A stretch of DNA of 64,000 nt from Taudactylus pleione (GCA_031769625.1 JAUIMM010000688.1:1121001-1185000); one strand, 5' to 3'; shown: positions 10,367 to 21,463, numbered from the stretch's first letter. Numbers and translations: made by a program. The notes: generated by a model from the sequence alone, not told the origin.

Positions 10367-10514
10367 AGGTGCCTTGGCCCGGGGGCGGGGTATAGGAGGG
10401 GGACCTAGTGCATCCTGGGAGGCTGAAAGCTTAACTCTTTGGTGCCCTGCGACTGACGTCACACCTATACCCCAAGGTATCCTGTGGATACCCTATGGAC
10501 CCTGAAGTAGAAAA
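10367..10514. repeat. DIRS right (5') inverted terminal repeat
   Basis: Inverse copy of 4613-4757, ending CCCTGAAGTAGAAAA at about 10514. It differs from the left repeat by a few substitutions and a small indel near the outer end (TCAGGG against GAA). Confidence 0.9.
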
Positions 10515-10739
10515 GTGCACCATGGAATTGTATGCAGTCCACTGCACATAAACGCACAATTAGCGGTCAGATGTAAGTGTGCACTTGTCCGCTCCCAGGT
10601 AGAGTTGGCGAATAGTCTGGTGGCGAAGGACCACGCGATGATACGGCAATGGTGGAATGGAGTTCAAATGACACAGAGGTGGAAGTAATGGTGGCAAACA
10701 GCGATGCCATGATGTACACTTAGGTGATGTCCAGTGGAT

Positions 10740-11525
10740 TTGTTAATGGATCCATTAGTGGACATTATTATATGTGACTGACAGGAATATAACCAGCTCC
10801 AATGTGTATGACATATGACTGACTGGAATATAACCAGCTCCTATCTGTATAATATGTATTATATGTGACTGACAGGAATATAATCAGATCCTATCTGTAT
10901 AATATGTATTATATGTGACTGACAGGAATATAATCAGATCCTATCTGTATAATATGTATTATATGTGACTGACAGGAATATAATCAGATCCTATCTGTAT
11001 AATATGTATTATATGTGACTGACAGGAATATAATCAGATCCTATCTGTATAATATGTATTATATGTGACTGACAGGAATATAATCAGATCCTATCTGTAT
11101 AATATGTATTATATGTGACTGACAGGAATATAATCAGATCCTATCTGTATAATATGTATTATATGTGACTGACAGGAATATAATCAGATCCTATCTGTAT
11201 AATATGTATTATATGTGACTGACAGGAATATAACCAGCTCCAATGTGTATGACATATGACTGACTGGAATATAACCAGCTCCTATCTGTATAATATGTAT
11301 TATATGTGACTGACAGGAATATAATCAGATCCTATCTGTATAATATGTATTATATGTGACTGACAGGAATATAATCAGATCCTATCTGTATAATATGTAT
11401 TATATGTGACTGACAGGAATATAATCAGATCCTATCTGTATAATATGTATTATATGTGACTGACAGGAATATAATCAGATCCTATCTGTATAATATGTAT
11501 TATATGTGACTGACAGGGATATAAC
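10740..11525. repeat. 50-bp minisatellite, locally homogenised
   Basis: About 15 tandem units of 50 bp with core GACTGACAGGAATATAATCAG. Inner units are nearly identical, while flanking units (AACCAGCTCC variants) match the decayed repeats left of the DIRS element and again at 12290-12400. At least one longer block (about 10790-10870) recurs at 11230-11310, so the array also expanded as a higher-order unit. Confidence 0.9.
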
Positions 11526-12130
11526 CAGCTCCCATGTGTAACCCCTCTGTCTGTCTGCCCCTCCCCTTTAGACTGAAAGCTCTCACAAACAGGACCCTCT
11601 TCCTTCATGTGCTTTTTCTTCCCTCACTTAAGGTGCCCATACATCTGCGACGGATCGCAGGTATGCGATCGGAAATTTCCGATCCCCCATCTGAAATTTC
11701 CGATTGCCCACCATCGATGTTCTGCGATCCGTCGCCGGATCGCTAACATTTGATATGTTAAATGTCCCCGACTTGACGATTGTGATAATTTCCTGATCGC
11801 GATCGTCAAATTGCCAAAATCCAACATGTTGGATTCCTGTGACCCCGGGTTGCAGCAATGCAGGATCGCGGCAATCCATCGCAGATGTATGGTGCCCATT
11901 AGACCATCATCTCCTCCCCACTGCTTACAATGGCACAAAACCTTTGGGTTTGGCCTTCCTGCTGTTTATTTGGGTATTATGACTGCCGATGCCGCCAAGT
12001 TTATAAACCTTGTCCATGTCCTGCAATGTTCTGTACTGTAAGTCACTTTCTTTGCTGTTTTGCTTATACGTTTTCTGTTTAAGTACTTTGTAAGGCACCG
12101 TATAAAGAATTATAATAATAGTAGTAATAA
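11526..12130 (+). mobile_element. 3' end of an L2/CR1-like LINE, plus strand
   Basis: Text such as CTGAAAGCTCTCACAAACAG, CTGTACTGTAAGTCAC and a terminal (ATAATA)n stretch matches, in reverse complement, the 3' parts of the LINE copies at 23.5-25.2 kb and 59.1-61.2 kb. Only the untranslated tail is present, and it is split by the MITE at 11631-11898. Confidence 0.7.
11631..11898. mobile_element. Palindromic MITE (family A), copy 1
   Basis: Begins AGGTGCCCATACATCTGCGA and ends with its reverse complement; flanked by a TTA duplication (11628-11630 and 11899-11901). The second copy at 40731-40999 has the same ends and the same TTA duplication. The 3-bp target suggests a PIF/Harbinger-type origin. 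Confidence 0.85.
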
Positions 12131-12136
12131 TATATG

Positions 12137-12299
12137 TCAGAGGTCCCCAAACTCCCACATTACAGTCCATCTTTAAGGATATCTATTCTTGAGTCCAGAT
12201 AGTTAAATCAAATTGACTGAGGTACTAATGAAGTCACCTGTGCTCAAGCATGGATATCCTTAATACGTGGACTGTATTGGCGTAGTTTGGGAACCTCTA
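12137..12299. mobile_element. Short palindromic MITE
   Basis: Ends CAGAGGTCCCCAAACTC and GTTTGGGAACCTCTA are near-perfect inverted repeats around a roughly 160-bp body. The CAGAGGT-type end resembles hAT non-autonomous elements. Beyond it, 12300-12660 holds decayed 50-60 bp repeats and no gene. Confidence 0.65.
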
Positions 12300-12714
12300 A
12301 TATATGTGACTGACAGAAACATAGCCAGCTCCCATGTGTATCATACGTGTCTGACAGTAACGTCACCATGTATGTAATGTGCAGCATGTACTGCATGCCA
12401 GTCTTAAAGGCAACTCCAAAGTCTATATTGCATGCTATATATGTCTTAACAGCAATTTGAGCCATTTCCTATGTGCACAATCCATACACTATACGAGTAC
12501 AATGAGTTTTTATACCCACATGTATGCCAGGCTACCAGAACAGTGACAACTTTATACGAAGATCTAAAGGGCAGTCATAAGCCGAAAGTACCTCATAAGA
12601 AGTCTATAGGATACTGTCACCTGGATAGAACAGGAGTCTGTGCTGCAGAAGCTTCTCTCTCTCTCTCATCTATTGATTAAGTGAACCTGAATAGGCTGTG
12701 CCCGTGGTCAACTG

Positions 12715-12914
12715 CCACATCACTTCCGGGTTCTGCTGCCGTCAACAGTACTTCCGGGTTCTGGTGCGTCTCAAGCCTCTCTACTTGATCCTGTGTATTA
12801 CGATAGGCAGTCGATTGCTCAGGCCTCGCCCCCCCTCCAGCCGATTGGGCAGTGCACTGATCGGTGCCCTTTGGCCGCTTGTTGTCTGCTGCCTGAGTCA
12901 GGCTGAGCTTGGAG
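12715..12914 (+). promoter_or_regulatory. Putative gene 1 promoter and non-coding first exon
   Basis: A GC-richer stretch in AT-rich surroundings. It has two ACTTCCGGG motifs (12722-12730 and 12750-12758), the reverse of the CCGGAAGT site bound by ETS/GABP factors that is common in TATA-less promoters; the two sites are part of a 28-bp tandem duplication. Downstream, CTTGGAG|GTAAGG at 12914/12915 is a strong splice donor, so a 5' untranslated exon ending at 12914 is likely, joining to exon 1 at 15.25 kb. No TATA box was seen. The transcription start is unknown. Confidence 0.45.
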
Positions 12915-13099
12915 GTAAGGCATAATAATCGCTCAGCTGCGCCCGGGCGGCACTGGGGGGATGAGAGAGGAGAGCACAGCATTACATGTATTGGCAATGG
13001 GAGTGTTATTATGTTATGGGGAATCAGAGCGTGTGTTATGTGGCTACTGTGCCCGCCTGACTACCATTGTAAGGTGTGCAGTCCCCGCCCACTCTCTAA

Positions 13100-13308
13100 C
13101 CCTCCAACATGACCCGTTCAATTAGGTACAAATTGCTCTGCTCCTGGACTTCCCTCTTAATTTATGATTGCAGCCACCTGTGCTGAAACACCTGTCTCAT
13201 CTAATGACTAGATCAACACAGGTGTCTGTAATCATACATTAGGTGGGAAGTCCAGGAGCAGAGCATTTTGTACCTAATGGAATGGGTCATGTTGGAGGGT
13301 AGGTCCAT
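13100..13308. mobile_element. Palindromic MITE
   Basis: Inverted ends ACCCTCCAACATGACCC and its complement near 13303, with long matching arms (TCCTGGACTTCC / GGAAGTCCAGGA). No coding capacity. Confidence 0.8.
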
Positions 13309-14439
13309 GGTGCCACCGATACACCATCGACACCATTGATGGTATTAAAGTATGCAATGTTGCACCATTAATGGTTTTTATCCACATATGAAGAAGAGAC
13401 TTGTCCCACACTGACGTTAGAGACTGAATGAGTGGGGCACGTTTCCTCTGTGTGTGTGTGTGTGTGCGCGGTTGGGGCTGCCCAGCGATAGTAGAGAAGT
13501 AGGGCAGGCCACCCATCCATCCTGGGAAACATTCACTACTGTGAGTGAGCCAGGGTCGGGGCAGGCTGACAGCTGAGCTCTGCCAGTGTCAAGTCAACAA
13601 GACAGGCCAGGTCATGATGTGTTGAACTGTAAGCCGCTGGACTCTGAGATTGTGGCGGGGGCGGCGTGGCACAGGGATACTGGCTGCAGCGCAAGCTTGA
13701 AAAGAAAACCATTGGTGGCGGGAAAAAATTTGAATCTCTGTCATTGATGGTAGAACCATTGGCCGTCGTTGGACGACTAGCTATTGCTTCTAATCATCGA
13801 TGGCCATCCCTAATTTTTGGATCAACTCATCACAATTAAATTATTTTTTCATGTTATTAATTCTCTCTGTGGTATATTGGCAGGTATTAAATTTACCTAT
13901 AATATGTCAATATTGAATACATAGGAGCCTTTGTGTGACGGTGATGACCGCCATCTGCTGTTGCTACCCAGATAACGTTACCCTTCATCACCCATAAATC
14001 ACGCCTTAGCCCCCATAGGGCTGTGTGGCTGATGTGCACACTACATTGCTCCTAATCGAATCAACCTTATCGGGGTCAGTCCTATCCTAGTTCCCTTGTG
14101 GCATAATGAAGTGCGACTATATATTGCACTTAAGGTACTTCCAGACATGCAGATTTAGAGAAAAATGGGGTGGAATTGGGTGCTATTGCCAGCATTACTA
14201 TATCATTGCACTGGCAACTCGCCCGTAATAGGATTGACCCCATAGAATGTATATAATGTATAATTAACCTGTGGCCATGCTGATCATAATTACCAAATTG
14301 TAACCTAGTGGATTTATTTTGCTAAAGATTATTGGTCCCTGTTGTAACAGACTTGCTGAATTAGTTCCAGGTTCTTAATCTCCGTTGTGACTGATTCATT
14401 TTGGTTACAGGTTATAAATGTAAGTGTTTACTGAACCTT
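13309..14439. other. Intron or intergenic sequence without recognisable gene
   Basis: Contains a short (TG)n microsatellite near 13450-13470. No exon or transposon end could be supported. Confidence 0.5.
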
Positions 14440-15034
14440 GGGCTTGATTCAGAGCTATAACCTATGCCGATATGTACGCGGTTGGCCGATGTTTAGATTA
14501 CAGTGCATGCACCCTGGGGCCTCTCTGCACATGCCACAACCCGTGCAGTTCCTTTTTCCTGCCTGGGGTGTCGCCCTCTGCTCTGGTCCTTCTAGCACAC
14601 TCAGTTGACGCAACAAACTGCTGAGAATACAGACCAGAGTGAGCTAGAAGCACCAGAGCAGAGAGCAACACCCCAGACAGGAAAGAGGAACTGCATGGGG
14701 TGTGACTGGTGCAGGGTGCTAGAATGAACACTATAAAATTGACAGTTAGAGATCCAGATGCAGCAACGGTGTCTTTGTACACAGCTTTACTGGTGCAGAG
14801 GCGTCTACGCTCCTTCGCCCTTTCTGCGGGACCATAGGCTTACTCAGGACTGCGATATTCGTATGATCTGCGATCAATGCTGCAACTTTTTACGCAGCTG
14901 CTTAGATTTGCAAAGCCGCAGGTGGGCGTCTTAATATATCTCTCGACGGCTGTGACATCTGCATATTAACTCACAGTATCTGTGTAAAAAGATGCACTTG
15001 CGATGGGAATAGCGTAATTCTCTAACTCAGGCCC
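14440..15034. mobile_element. MITE with GGGC.TGATTCAGA ends, carrying a nested palindromic MITE
   Basis: The outer ends are GGGCTTGATTCAGAG and CTAACTCAGGCCC. Inside, about 14503-14730, sits a second palindromic element (arms CCTGCCTGGGGTGTCG and CACCCCAGACAGG) whose other copy lies at 63536-63740. The nesting gives the relative order of insertion. Confidence 0.65.
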
Positions 15035-15254
15035 TTTGTTACAAGCTATTGACCAGCACTGACGTGCGTATTTATCATGGTTACAAGTTAGTAGGCTGTA
15101 TATATGTATAAATATATACTGTCTATATATGTATAGAATTCAGAAATAGATAATACATTGACATGCTTCTTTTGTCTTCATATATATAGTGTTGTATGAA
15201 CTGAGGACAGTAATTCTCTTTTGAGAGTCACCTACACTGGTAATCTGGAGAAAC

Positions 15255-15335
15255 ATGACAGATAAGGAAACGGGTCCAATGGTAGAGAGGATCCTCGCTC
15301 TCACTGTGGATATCGTCTACCTGCTGACTAAAGAG
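15255..15335 (+). CDS. Gene 1 exon 1: start exon of C2H2 zinc-finger protein
   Basis: ATG at 15255 opens 27 codons, MTDKETGPMVERILALTV then DIVYLLTKE, ending in AAAGAG|GTGAGG at 15335/15336. This is the family's first leader exon, with a VERILALTVDIVYLL core where MTERILNLTLEIIYLL is usual. It ends in phase 0 and joins exon 2 at 19188. An acceptor for an upstream untranslated exon may lie just after GAGGACAG near 15210. The donor and the 12 exon bases before it are the seed of the array that fills the next 2.9 kb. Confidence 0.85.
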
Positions 15336-18235
15336 GTGAGGAATTTGTGGAGTGTCACAGTGACATCATACATAACACAGGCACCTGACTAAAGAGGTGA
15401 GGAGTGTCACAGTGACATCATACATAACACAAGCACCTGACTAAAGAGGTGAGGAGTGTCACAGTGACATCAGACATAACACAGGGATCTGACTAAAGAG
15501 GTGAGGAATGTCACAGTGACATCATACATAACACAAGGACCTGACTAGACTAAAGAGGTGAGGAGTGTCACAGTGACATCATACATAACACAAGGACCTG
15601 ACTAAAGAGGTGAGGAGTGTCACAGTGACATCATACATAACACAGGCACCTGACTAAAGAGGTGAGGAGTGTCACAGTGACATCATACATAACACAGGGA
15701 CCTGACTAAAGAGGTGAGGACTGTCATAGTGACAGCATACATAACACAGGGACCTTACTAAAGAGGTGAGGAGTGTCACAGTGACATCATACATAACACA
15801 GGCACCTGACTAAAGAGGTGAGGAGTGTCACAGTGACATCATACATAACACAGGCACCTGACTAAAGAGGTGAGGAGTGTCACAGTGACATCATACATAA
15901 CACAGGCACCTGACTAAAGAGGTGAGGAGTGTCACAGTGACATCATACATAACACAGGGACCTGACTAAAGAGGTGAGGAATTTGTGGAGTGTCACAGTG
16001 ACATCATACATAACACAGCACCTGACTAAAGAGGTGAGGAGTGTCACAGTGACATCATACATAACACAGGGACCTGACTAAAGAGGTGAGGAGTGTCACA
16101 GTGACATCATACATAACACAGGCACCTGACTAAAGAGGTGAGGAGTGTCACAGTGACATCATACATAAGTCAGGGACCTGACTAAAGAGGTGAGGAATTT
16201 GTGGAGTGTCACAGTGACATCATACATAACACAGGCACCTGACTAAAGAGGTGAGGAGTGTCACAGTGACATCATACATAACACAGGCACCTGACTAAAG
16301 AGGTGAGGACTGTCACAGTGACATCATACATAACACAGGGACCTGACTAAAGAGGTGAGGAATTTGTGGAGTGTCACAGTGACATCATACATAACACAGG
16401 GACCTGACTAAAGAGGTGAGGAGTGTCACAGTGACATCATACATAACACAGGGACCTGACTAAAGAGGTGAGGAGTGTCACAGTGACATCATACATAACA
16501 CAGGCACCTGACTAAAGAGGTGAGGAGTGTCACAGTGACATCATACATAAGTCAGGGACCTGACTAAAGAGGTGAGGAATTTGTGGAGTGTCACAGTGAC
16601 ATCATACATAACACAGGCACCTGACTAAAGAGGTGAGGAGTGTCACAGTGACATCATACATAACACAGGCACCTGACTAAAGAGGTGAGGACTGTCACAG
16701 TGACATCATACATAACACAGGGACCTGACTAAAGAGGTGAGGAATTTGTGGAGTGTCACAGTGACATCATACATAACACAGGGACCTGACTAAAGAGGTG
16801 AGGAATTTGTGGAGTGTCACAGTGACATCATACATAACACAGCACCTGACTAAAGAGGTGAGGAGTGTCACAGTGACATCATACATAACACAGGGACCTG
16901 ACTAAAGAGGTGAGGACTGTCACAGTGACATCATACATAACACAGGGACCTGACTAAAGAGGTGAGGAATTTGTGGAGTGTCACAGTGACATCATACATA
17001 ACACAGGGACCTGACTAAAGAGGTGAGGAATTTGTGGAGTGTCACAGTGACATCATACATAACACAGCACCTGACTAAAGAGGTGAGGAGTGTCACAGTG
17101 ACATCATACATAACACAGGCACCTGACTAAAGAGGTGAGGACTGTCACAGTGACATCATACATAACACAGGGACCTGACTAAAGAGGTGAGGAATTTGTG
17201 GAGTGTCACAGTGACATCATACATAACACAGGGACCTGACTAAAGAGGTGAGGAATTTGTGGAGTGTCACAGTGACATCATACATAACACAGCACCTGAC
17301 TAAAGAGGTGAGGAGTGTCACAGTGACATCATACATAACACAGGGACCTGACTAAAGAGGTGAGGAGTGTCACAGTGACATCATACATAACACAGGCACC
17401 TGACTAAAGAGGTGAGGAGTGTCACAGTGACATCATACATAAGTCAGGGACCTGACTAAAGAGGTGAGGAATTTGTGGAGTGTCACAGTGACATCATACA
17501 TAACACAGGCACCTGACTAAAGAGGTGAGGAGTGTCACAGTGACATCATACATAACACAGGGACCTGACTAAAGAGGTGAGGAGTGTCACAGTGACATCA
17601 TACATAACACAGGCACCTGACTAAAGAGGTGAGGACTGTCACAGTGACATCATACATAACACAGGCACCTGACTAAAGAGGTGAGGAGTGTCACAGTGAC
17701 ATCATACATAACACAGGCACCTGACTAAAGAGGTGAGGAATTTGTGGAGTGTCACAGTGACATCATACATAACACAGGGACCTGACTAAAGAGGTGAGGA
17801 ATTTGTGGAGTGTCACAATGACATCATACATAACACAGGCACCTGACTAAAGAGGTGAGGAGTGTCACAGTGACATCATACATAACACAGGGACCTGACT
17901 AAAGAGGTGAGGAGTGTCACAGTGACATCATACATAACACAGGCACCTGACTAAAGAGGTGAGGAATTTGTGGGGTGTCACAGTGACATCATACATAACA
18001 CAGCACCTGACTAAAGAGGTGAGGAGTGTCACAGTGACATCATACATAACACAGGGACCTGACTAAAGAGGTGAGGAGTGTCACAGTGACATCATACATA
18101 ACACAGCACCTGACTAAAGAGGTGAGGAGTGTCACAGTGACATCATACATAACACAGGGACCTGACTAAAGAGGTGAGGAATTTGTGGAGTGTCACAGTG
18201 ACATCATACATAACAAAAGCACCTGACTAAAGAGG
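15324..18235. repeat. 52/61-bp minisatellite repeating the gene 1 exon 1 splice donor
   Basis: More than fifty tandem units, each with the exon end CTGACTAAAGAG, the donor GTGAGG and about 36-45 bases of intron (TGTCACAGTGACATCATAC core). The short unit is 52 bp; the long form has 9 extra bases (AATTTGTGG) and is the version next to the real exon. A rarer variant (ATAAGTCAGGGAC near 16165, 16550 and 17440) recurs with neighbouring variants in the same order, showing higher-order duplication of blocks of several hundred bases. Confidence 0.95.
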
Positions 18236-18344
18236 TGGTCAAGTTAAAGCTGAACAAAAAGAAAATTAATTAACGTCATCAATGCAAGAGATAGGTGCGG
18301 CACCATGCGCACGGCCGGGTGGGGGGAGAGGTGCTCTGGGCCCG

Positions 18345-18605
18345 CGTTCGCTTGTATATGATAGGTTACATAGCAGTCTGTGCACAGGACACACAGTGAC
18401 ATTGGTGTGACTGGTGGATGAATAGGATAGGTTACATAGAAGTCTGTGCACAGGGCACACAGTGACATTGTTGTGACTGGTGGATGAATAGGATAGGTTA
18501 CATAGAAGTCTGTGCACAGGGACACACAGTGACATTGGTGTGACTGGTGGATGAATAGGATAGGTTACATAGAAGTCTGTGCACAGGGGCACACAGTGAC
18601 TGGTG
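18345..18605. repeat. About 66-bp tandem repeat, four to five units
   Basis: Core GGATAGGTTACATAGAAGTC followed by TGTGCACAGGG and a CACACAGTGAC segment. It lies in gene 1 intron 1 next to the donor array and shares only a short CAGTGACAT string with it. No coding role is seen for 18243-18715. Confidence 0.75.
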
Positions 18606-18919
18606 TGAGTGGTGGGTGAAGGTGCTGCTGCCACCTGTCTGTATCGTGCTGCTGGTCAAGTGTGCCACTCGGGCATCAGGGCCCCTATGCAAAGCAATAC
18701 AACTAGAACACCTCAAATAAAAAACAGAAGTGATTTCATCGTTGGCGAAGCTGCGGGCAACAGATAGTTATTACAATATTATTATATAGTTTGTCAGAAT
18801 AAATCTATAAGACAATAAATTTTCTTGCGAATCAACCTCCATTATAAGCATATCAGCTAAATAACACAGATTGTTCCCTTTCGAAAAAAATAAAGTATAG
18901 ATATAATTAACAACACACA

Positions 18920-19064
18920 AAGGGGTCTATTTACTAAGCAGTGTTAAAAAGTGATAAGGTACCAGCCAATCAGCTCCCACCTGTTATTTTTCAAATACAG
19001 CCTGTGAGATGACAGTTGGGAGCTGATTGGCTGGCACCTTATTACTTTTCACTCAGTTTACTAA
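18920..19064. mobile_element. Small MITE (family C, ACTAAGC ends), copy 1
   Basis: Left end GGGGTCTATTTACTAAGC; internal inverted arms CCAGCCAATCAGCTCC and GGGAGCTGATTGGCTGG. Related copies lie at 21185-21335 and 46318-46482. Confidence 0.65.
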
Positions 19065-19187
19065 AACTACTAGACCCATTAGTCATTTCACACCATAACT
19101 ATGTGTTTTAAGGTGTTCTTTAGTTATCGGTTCCTTTCTGTATTTATTGTTTGTAGATGATACATTGTCATTTTTCTTCACTTGCAG

Positions 19188-19385
19188 GATTATACAATAG
19201 TGAATAAGAAGAGATCCGGGGAGCCAGTTACACCCAGCAGCAGCCGTCCCCGTGTGTCAGGAGGACGGAGCAGGACCCAGAGCCCCATCACGGTGCCTCC
19301 ACCTCACTCACTGATACATGAGAGACACAATGAACAGGAGATTCTAAAAGTTACCAACAAGATCATTCATCTGCTAACTGGAGAG
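19188..19385 (+). CDS. Gene 1 exon 2: second leader exon
   Basis: A 198-bp exon encoding 66 residues, from DYTIVNKKRSGE through TVPPPHSLIHERHNE to IIHLLTGE. Acceptor TTCACTTGCAG precedes 19188 and the donor is GAG|GTGACT at 19385/19386. Both ends are phase 0. It is the counterpart of 2733-2924 and 56862-57053; the proline-rich PPPHSLIHER block and the LLTGE end are the conserved parts. The intron after it starts with the usual GTGACTGCTGGGAAT text and is then broken by two insertions, so no donor array formed here. Confidence 0.88.
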
Positions 19386-19400
19386 GTGACTGCTGGGAAT

Positions 19401-19689
19401 GGGCCTGATTCAGAGATGTACGCAAATGTGATATTTACGTACCTCTCCGGTGCTTGCAGATCTGTACAGAAGCCGCACTGCGCACAAGTGCAGACCTGTT
19501 TCTGTGATGTCACTCACAGTGCCCCAAAAGCCGCAGCATTATTGACCTGATACTGGCATTTAAGGGTGGCGATGGGCAGTGTTTCAGAAAACGAGGGTGG
19601 GTCGGCCCAGTTTTCTGGGTGTGCAGAAGCCAGTGGCCAGCTTCACTGGCCCCAGCAGCATGATTTACCCGTACATCCTGAGTCAGGCC
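19401..19689. mobile_element. MITE with GGGCCTGATTCAGA ends in gene 1 intron 2
   Basis: Left end GGGCCTGATTCAGAG at 19401 and right end CTGAGTCAGGCC at 19689. It interrupts the conserved intron text between GGGAAT and TATACAGTAA. Confidence 0.7.
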
Positions 19690-19710
19690 AACTATACAGT
19701 AATACCAGGG

Positions 19711-19947
19711 CTGTAACCAGCTATGGCCGACCGGTGCCGCAGCACAAAGCACAAATGCCCTTGCTCCTGGCTAGCAGGGTGCCCGGAACAGCACCCAGCA
19801 CAGTATAAGCAGAGGTTCAAGCGTCCTTAGTAAACCCAGTCAGTGCCACAGTCACCAGAGTTGCCAATCACGCCCACTCTGCGATGTCATGACATCACGC
19901 ACTCAGGGGGCGGGACAGGGTACAGTTGTGCCTCCTTATGGCTCTGA
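19711..19947. mobile_element. 237-bp insertion of unknown class with 12-bp target duplication
   Basis: The intron text GTAAYACCAGGG occurs at 19699-19710 and again at 19948-19959, whereas the other family members have it once. The insert has no clear inverted ends or poly-A tail, and its class is unknown. Confidence 0.6.
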
Positions 19948-20037
19948 GTAACACCAGGGGATGTGTCTGGGTGATGACTGTATCATTATGTGTGTCATGC
20001 TCCTGTGACGTATCGTGACGTTACTGTTTGTTTTCAG

Positions 20038-20116
20038 GTATGGAAGTATTTAGAGGGACACAAGAATCTGTGTAAGGACGTGATGATAGAGAATGACCTG
20101 TCTCCCACATCACTGG
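20038..20116 (+). CDS. Gene 1 exon 3: shortened KRAB-like exon
   Basis: A 79-bp exon encoding VWKYLEGHKNLCKDVMIEN and LSPTSL, ending phase 1 at CTGG|GTAAGAG. The family's usual exon also carries a DVTVYFSMEE-type half before the Trp; here that half is upstream of the apparent acceptor TGTTTTCAG. The bases before it still read as a decayed version (GACGTTACTGTTTGTTTTC), and the usual acceptor seems to have changed from CAG to CAT near 20010. A 6-base loss inside the old exon created the new CAG|GT. Retained residues correspond to the KRAB A-box part that follows the Glu-Trp. Use of this acceptor is inferred, but phase agrees with exons 2 and 4. Confidence 0.7.
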
Positions 20117-20207
20117 GTAAGAGGTTTAATCACACTGTGTTTTTCTAAATATCAGATGTAATTGTGTGTGTGCGCTAACTTTTCAATTTATTTGATACTA
20201 TTAAAAA

Positions 20208-20395
20208 TCAGGGTTACATAAAATTGGATTTAAAAAAAAAAAATCAAAAACTGATTTGTCTGATTTAAATCAGATTTTTTTGGATTTAAATAGGGTTTTT
20301 TATTAAAAATTTTTAAACGTTTATATAAAAAAAAAACCTATTTAAATCAAATAAATACGTTTATGATTTTTTTTAAATCCAATTTTATGCAGCCC
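20208..20395. mobile_element. Palindromic AT-rich MITE
   Basis: Ends CAGGGTTACATAAAATTGG and CCAATTTTATGCAGCCCTG are inverted repeats around a T/A-rich body containing TGATTTAAATCA. It lies in gene 1 intron 3. Confidence 0.75.
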
Positions 20396-20814
20396 TGAAT
20401 GAACCTGGTCACCCCACCCTGCCCCACTACACACCCCTAGGACCCTGACGATTACTTCCTTCTTTGTATAAACTGGGATGGGAGCCATCAGCAGTGAATG
20501 GGAGGAATAGTCCCCACTCAGAATGTGCTTGTTGCCATTCTCGATGTATTATGTAGATGAAGAAGCTTCTTACATGTACTGTAAGGGGAGAGACCAGCAC
20601 TCTGTCTCAATTTAACATGGAGATCCGGGGTCCTGCAAAGGGATTGGGCCAGCAAATGGGAAACCGTCCTTGACTAACCAGAATAGGAAACCGCAAACTC
20701 TACTAACCAGCTCTGTAGGAAGGAAAATATGAAGAGCGGGTGTGTTACCCAGAGATGGTAGCGGTACTTATGGAAGAGCTTTGTTGATACTGTTCAAAAC
20801 TCAAATAATACTTC

Positions 20815-21045
20815 TAAAGCTGCATACAAACACAACGATTTTGTTACCAACGATTTTATGAACAATTTTCTGTCAGATTATCTGTCAGATTTTTTAAAGT
20901 GTAATGTACGATTTTTTGAACTACAAACGATTTTTGTAACTTCCCTTAATGAAAATCGTTCAGTTGGTCAGTCAGAATGAACGATAATCGTTCATCGTTA
21001 TAACGACGTTGTTATAGTTAAATCGTTACGTGTGTATGCACCTTA
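20815..21045. mobile_element. Palindromic MITE (family D), copy 1
   Basis: Ends AAGCTGCATACAAACACAACG and TTACGTGTGTATGCACCTT with internal AACGATTTT arms. The second copy is at 38889-39186. Confidence 0.8.
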
Positions 21046-21184
21046 AAATGACAGCTCTGACGGCCTGCATCTGCTTTTCTGTCCATTGTTTCTCACAGAG
21101 GGCCTGATTGAGTCACATGCAATGCCGATTGAGCGATTCATTTCTATGGCCTGTAAATCCCTAAAAACTGGTACTTGTGTTACA

Positions 21185-21335
21185 ATGGGGCAGATGTAGG
21201 GAGCTCTGGGAAGTAATAAAGTGGAGAGTGGTAAACGACCAGCCAATCAGCTCCCTCATTTTTCAAACCCAGCCTGTACCATGGACAGCTGGGAACTGGG
21301 TAGCTGGTACTTTATCACTCTCCAAGTTATCACAT
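21185..21335. mobile_element. Small MITE (family C), copy 2
   Basis: Contains AAAGTGGAGAGTGGTAAACG and CTTTATCACTCTCCAAG arms with a CCAGCCAATCAGCTCC core, as in 46318-46482. Confidence 0.65.
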
Positions 21336-21463
21336 GAAAAATGAATCCACAGCCATAGTCCCATATTCTAGCTGCACTCATAAGTGAGGGAAGTGGCAAG
21401 GATGCCCCAGCAAGTTCAGACAGTATGTCCATTCGCTAGGACCTCATCTGTGTATCGGTCTCT

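Larger units (their letters stand above)
4571..10514 (-). mobile_element. Full-length DIRS-type tyrosine-recombinase retrotransposon
   Basis: A 5.9 kb element with its genes on the minus strand. It has inverted terminal repeats of about 145 bp, an internal complementary region at 4911-5020 matching both outer ends, and three long open frames: gag-like, reverse transcriptase with RNase H, and tyrosine recombinase. This is the diagnostic layout of the DIRS order, which copies through RNA and inserts a circular DNA by site-specific recombination without target duplication; none is seen here. No stop or frameshift was found in the three frames, so the copy looks young. It lies between genes 3 and 1 inside an older tandem array. 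Confidence 0.93.
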
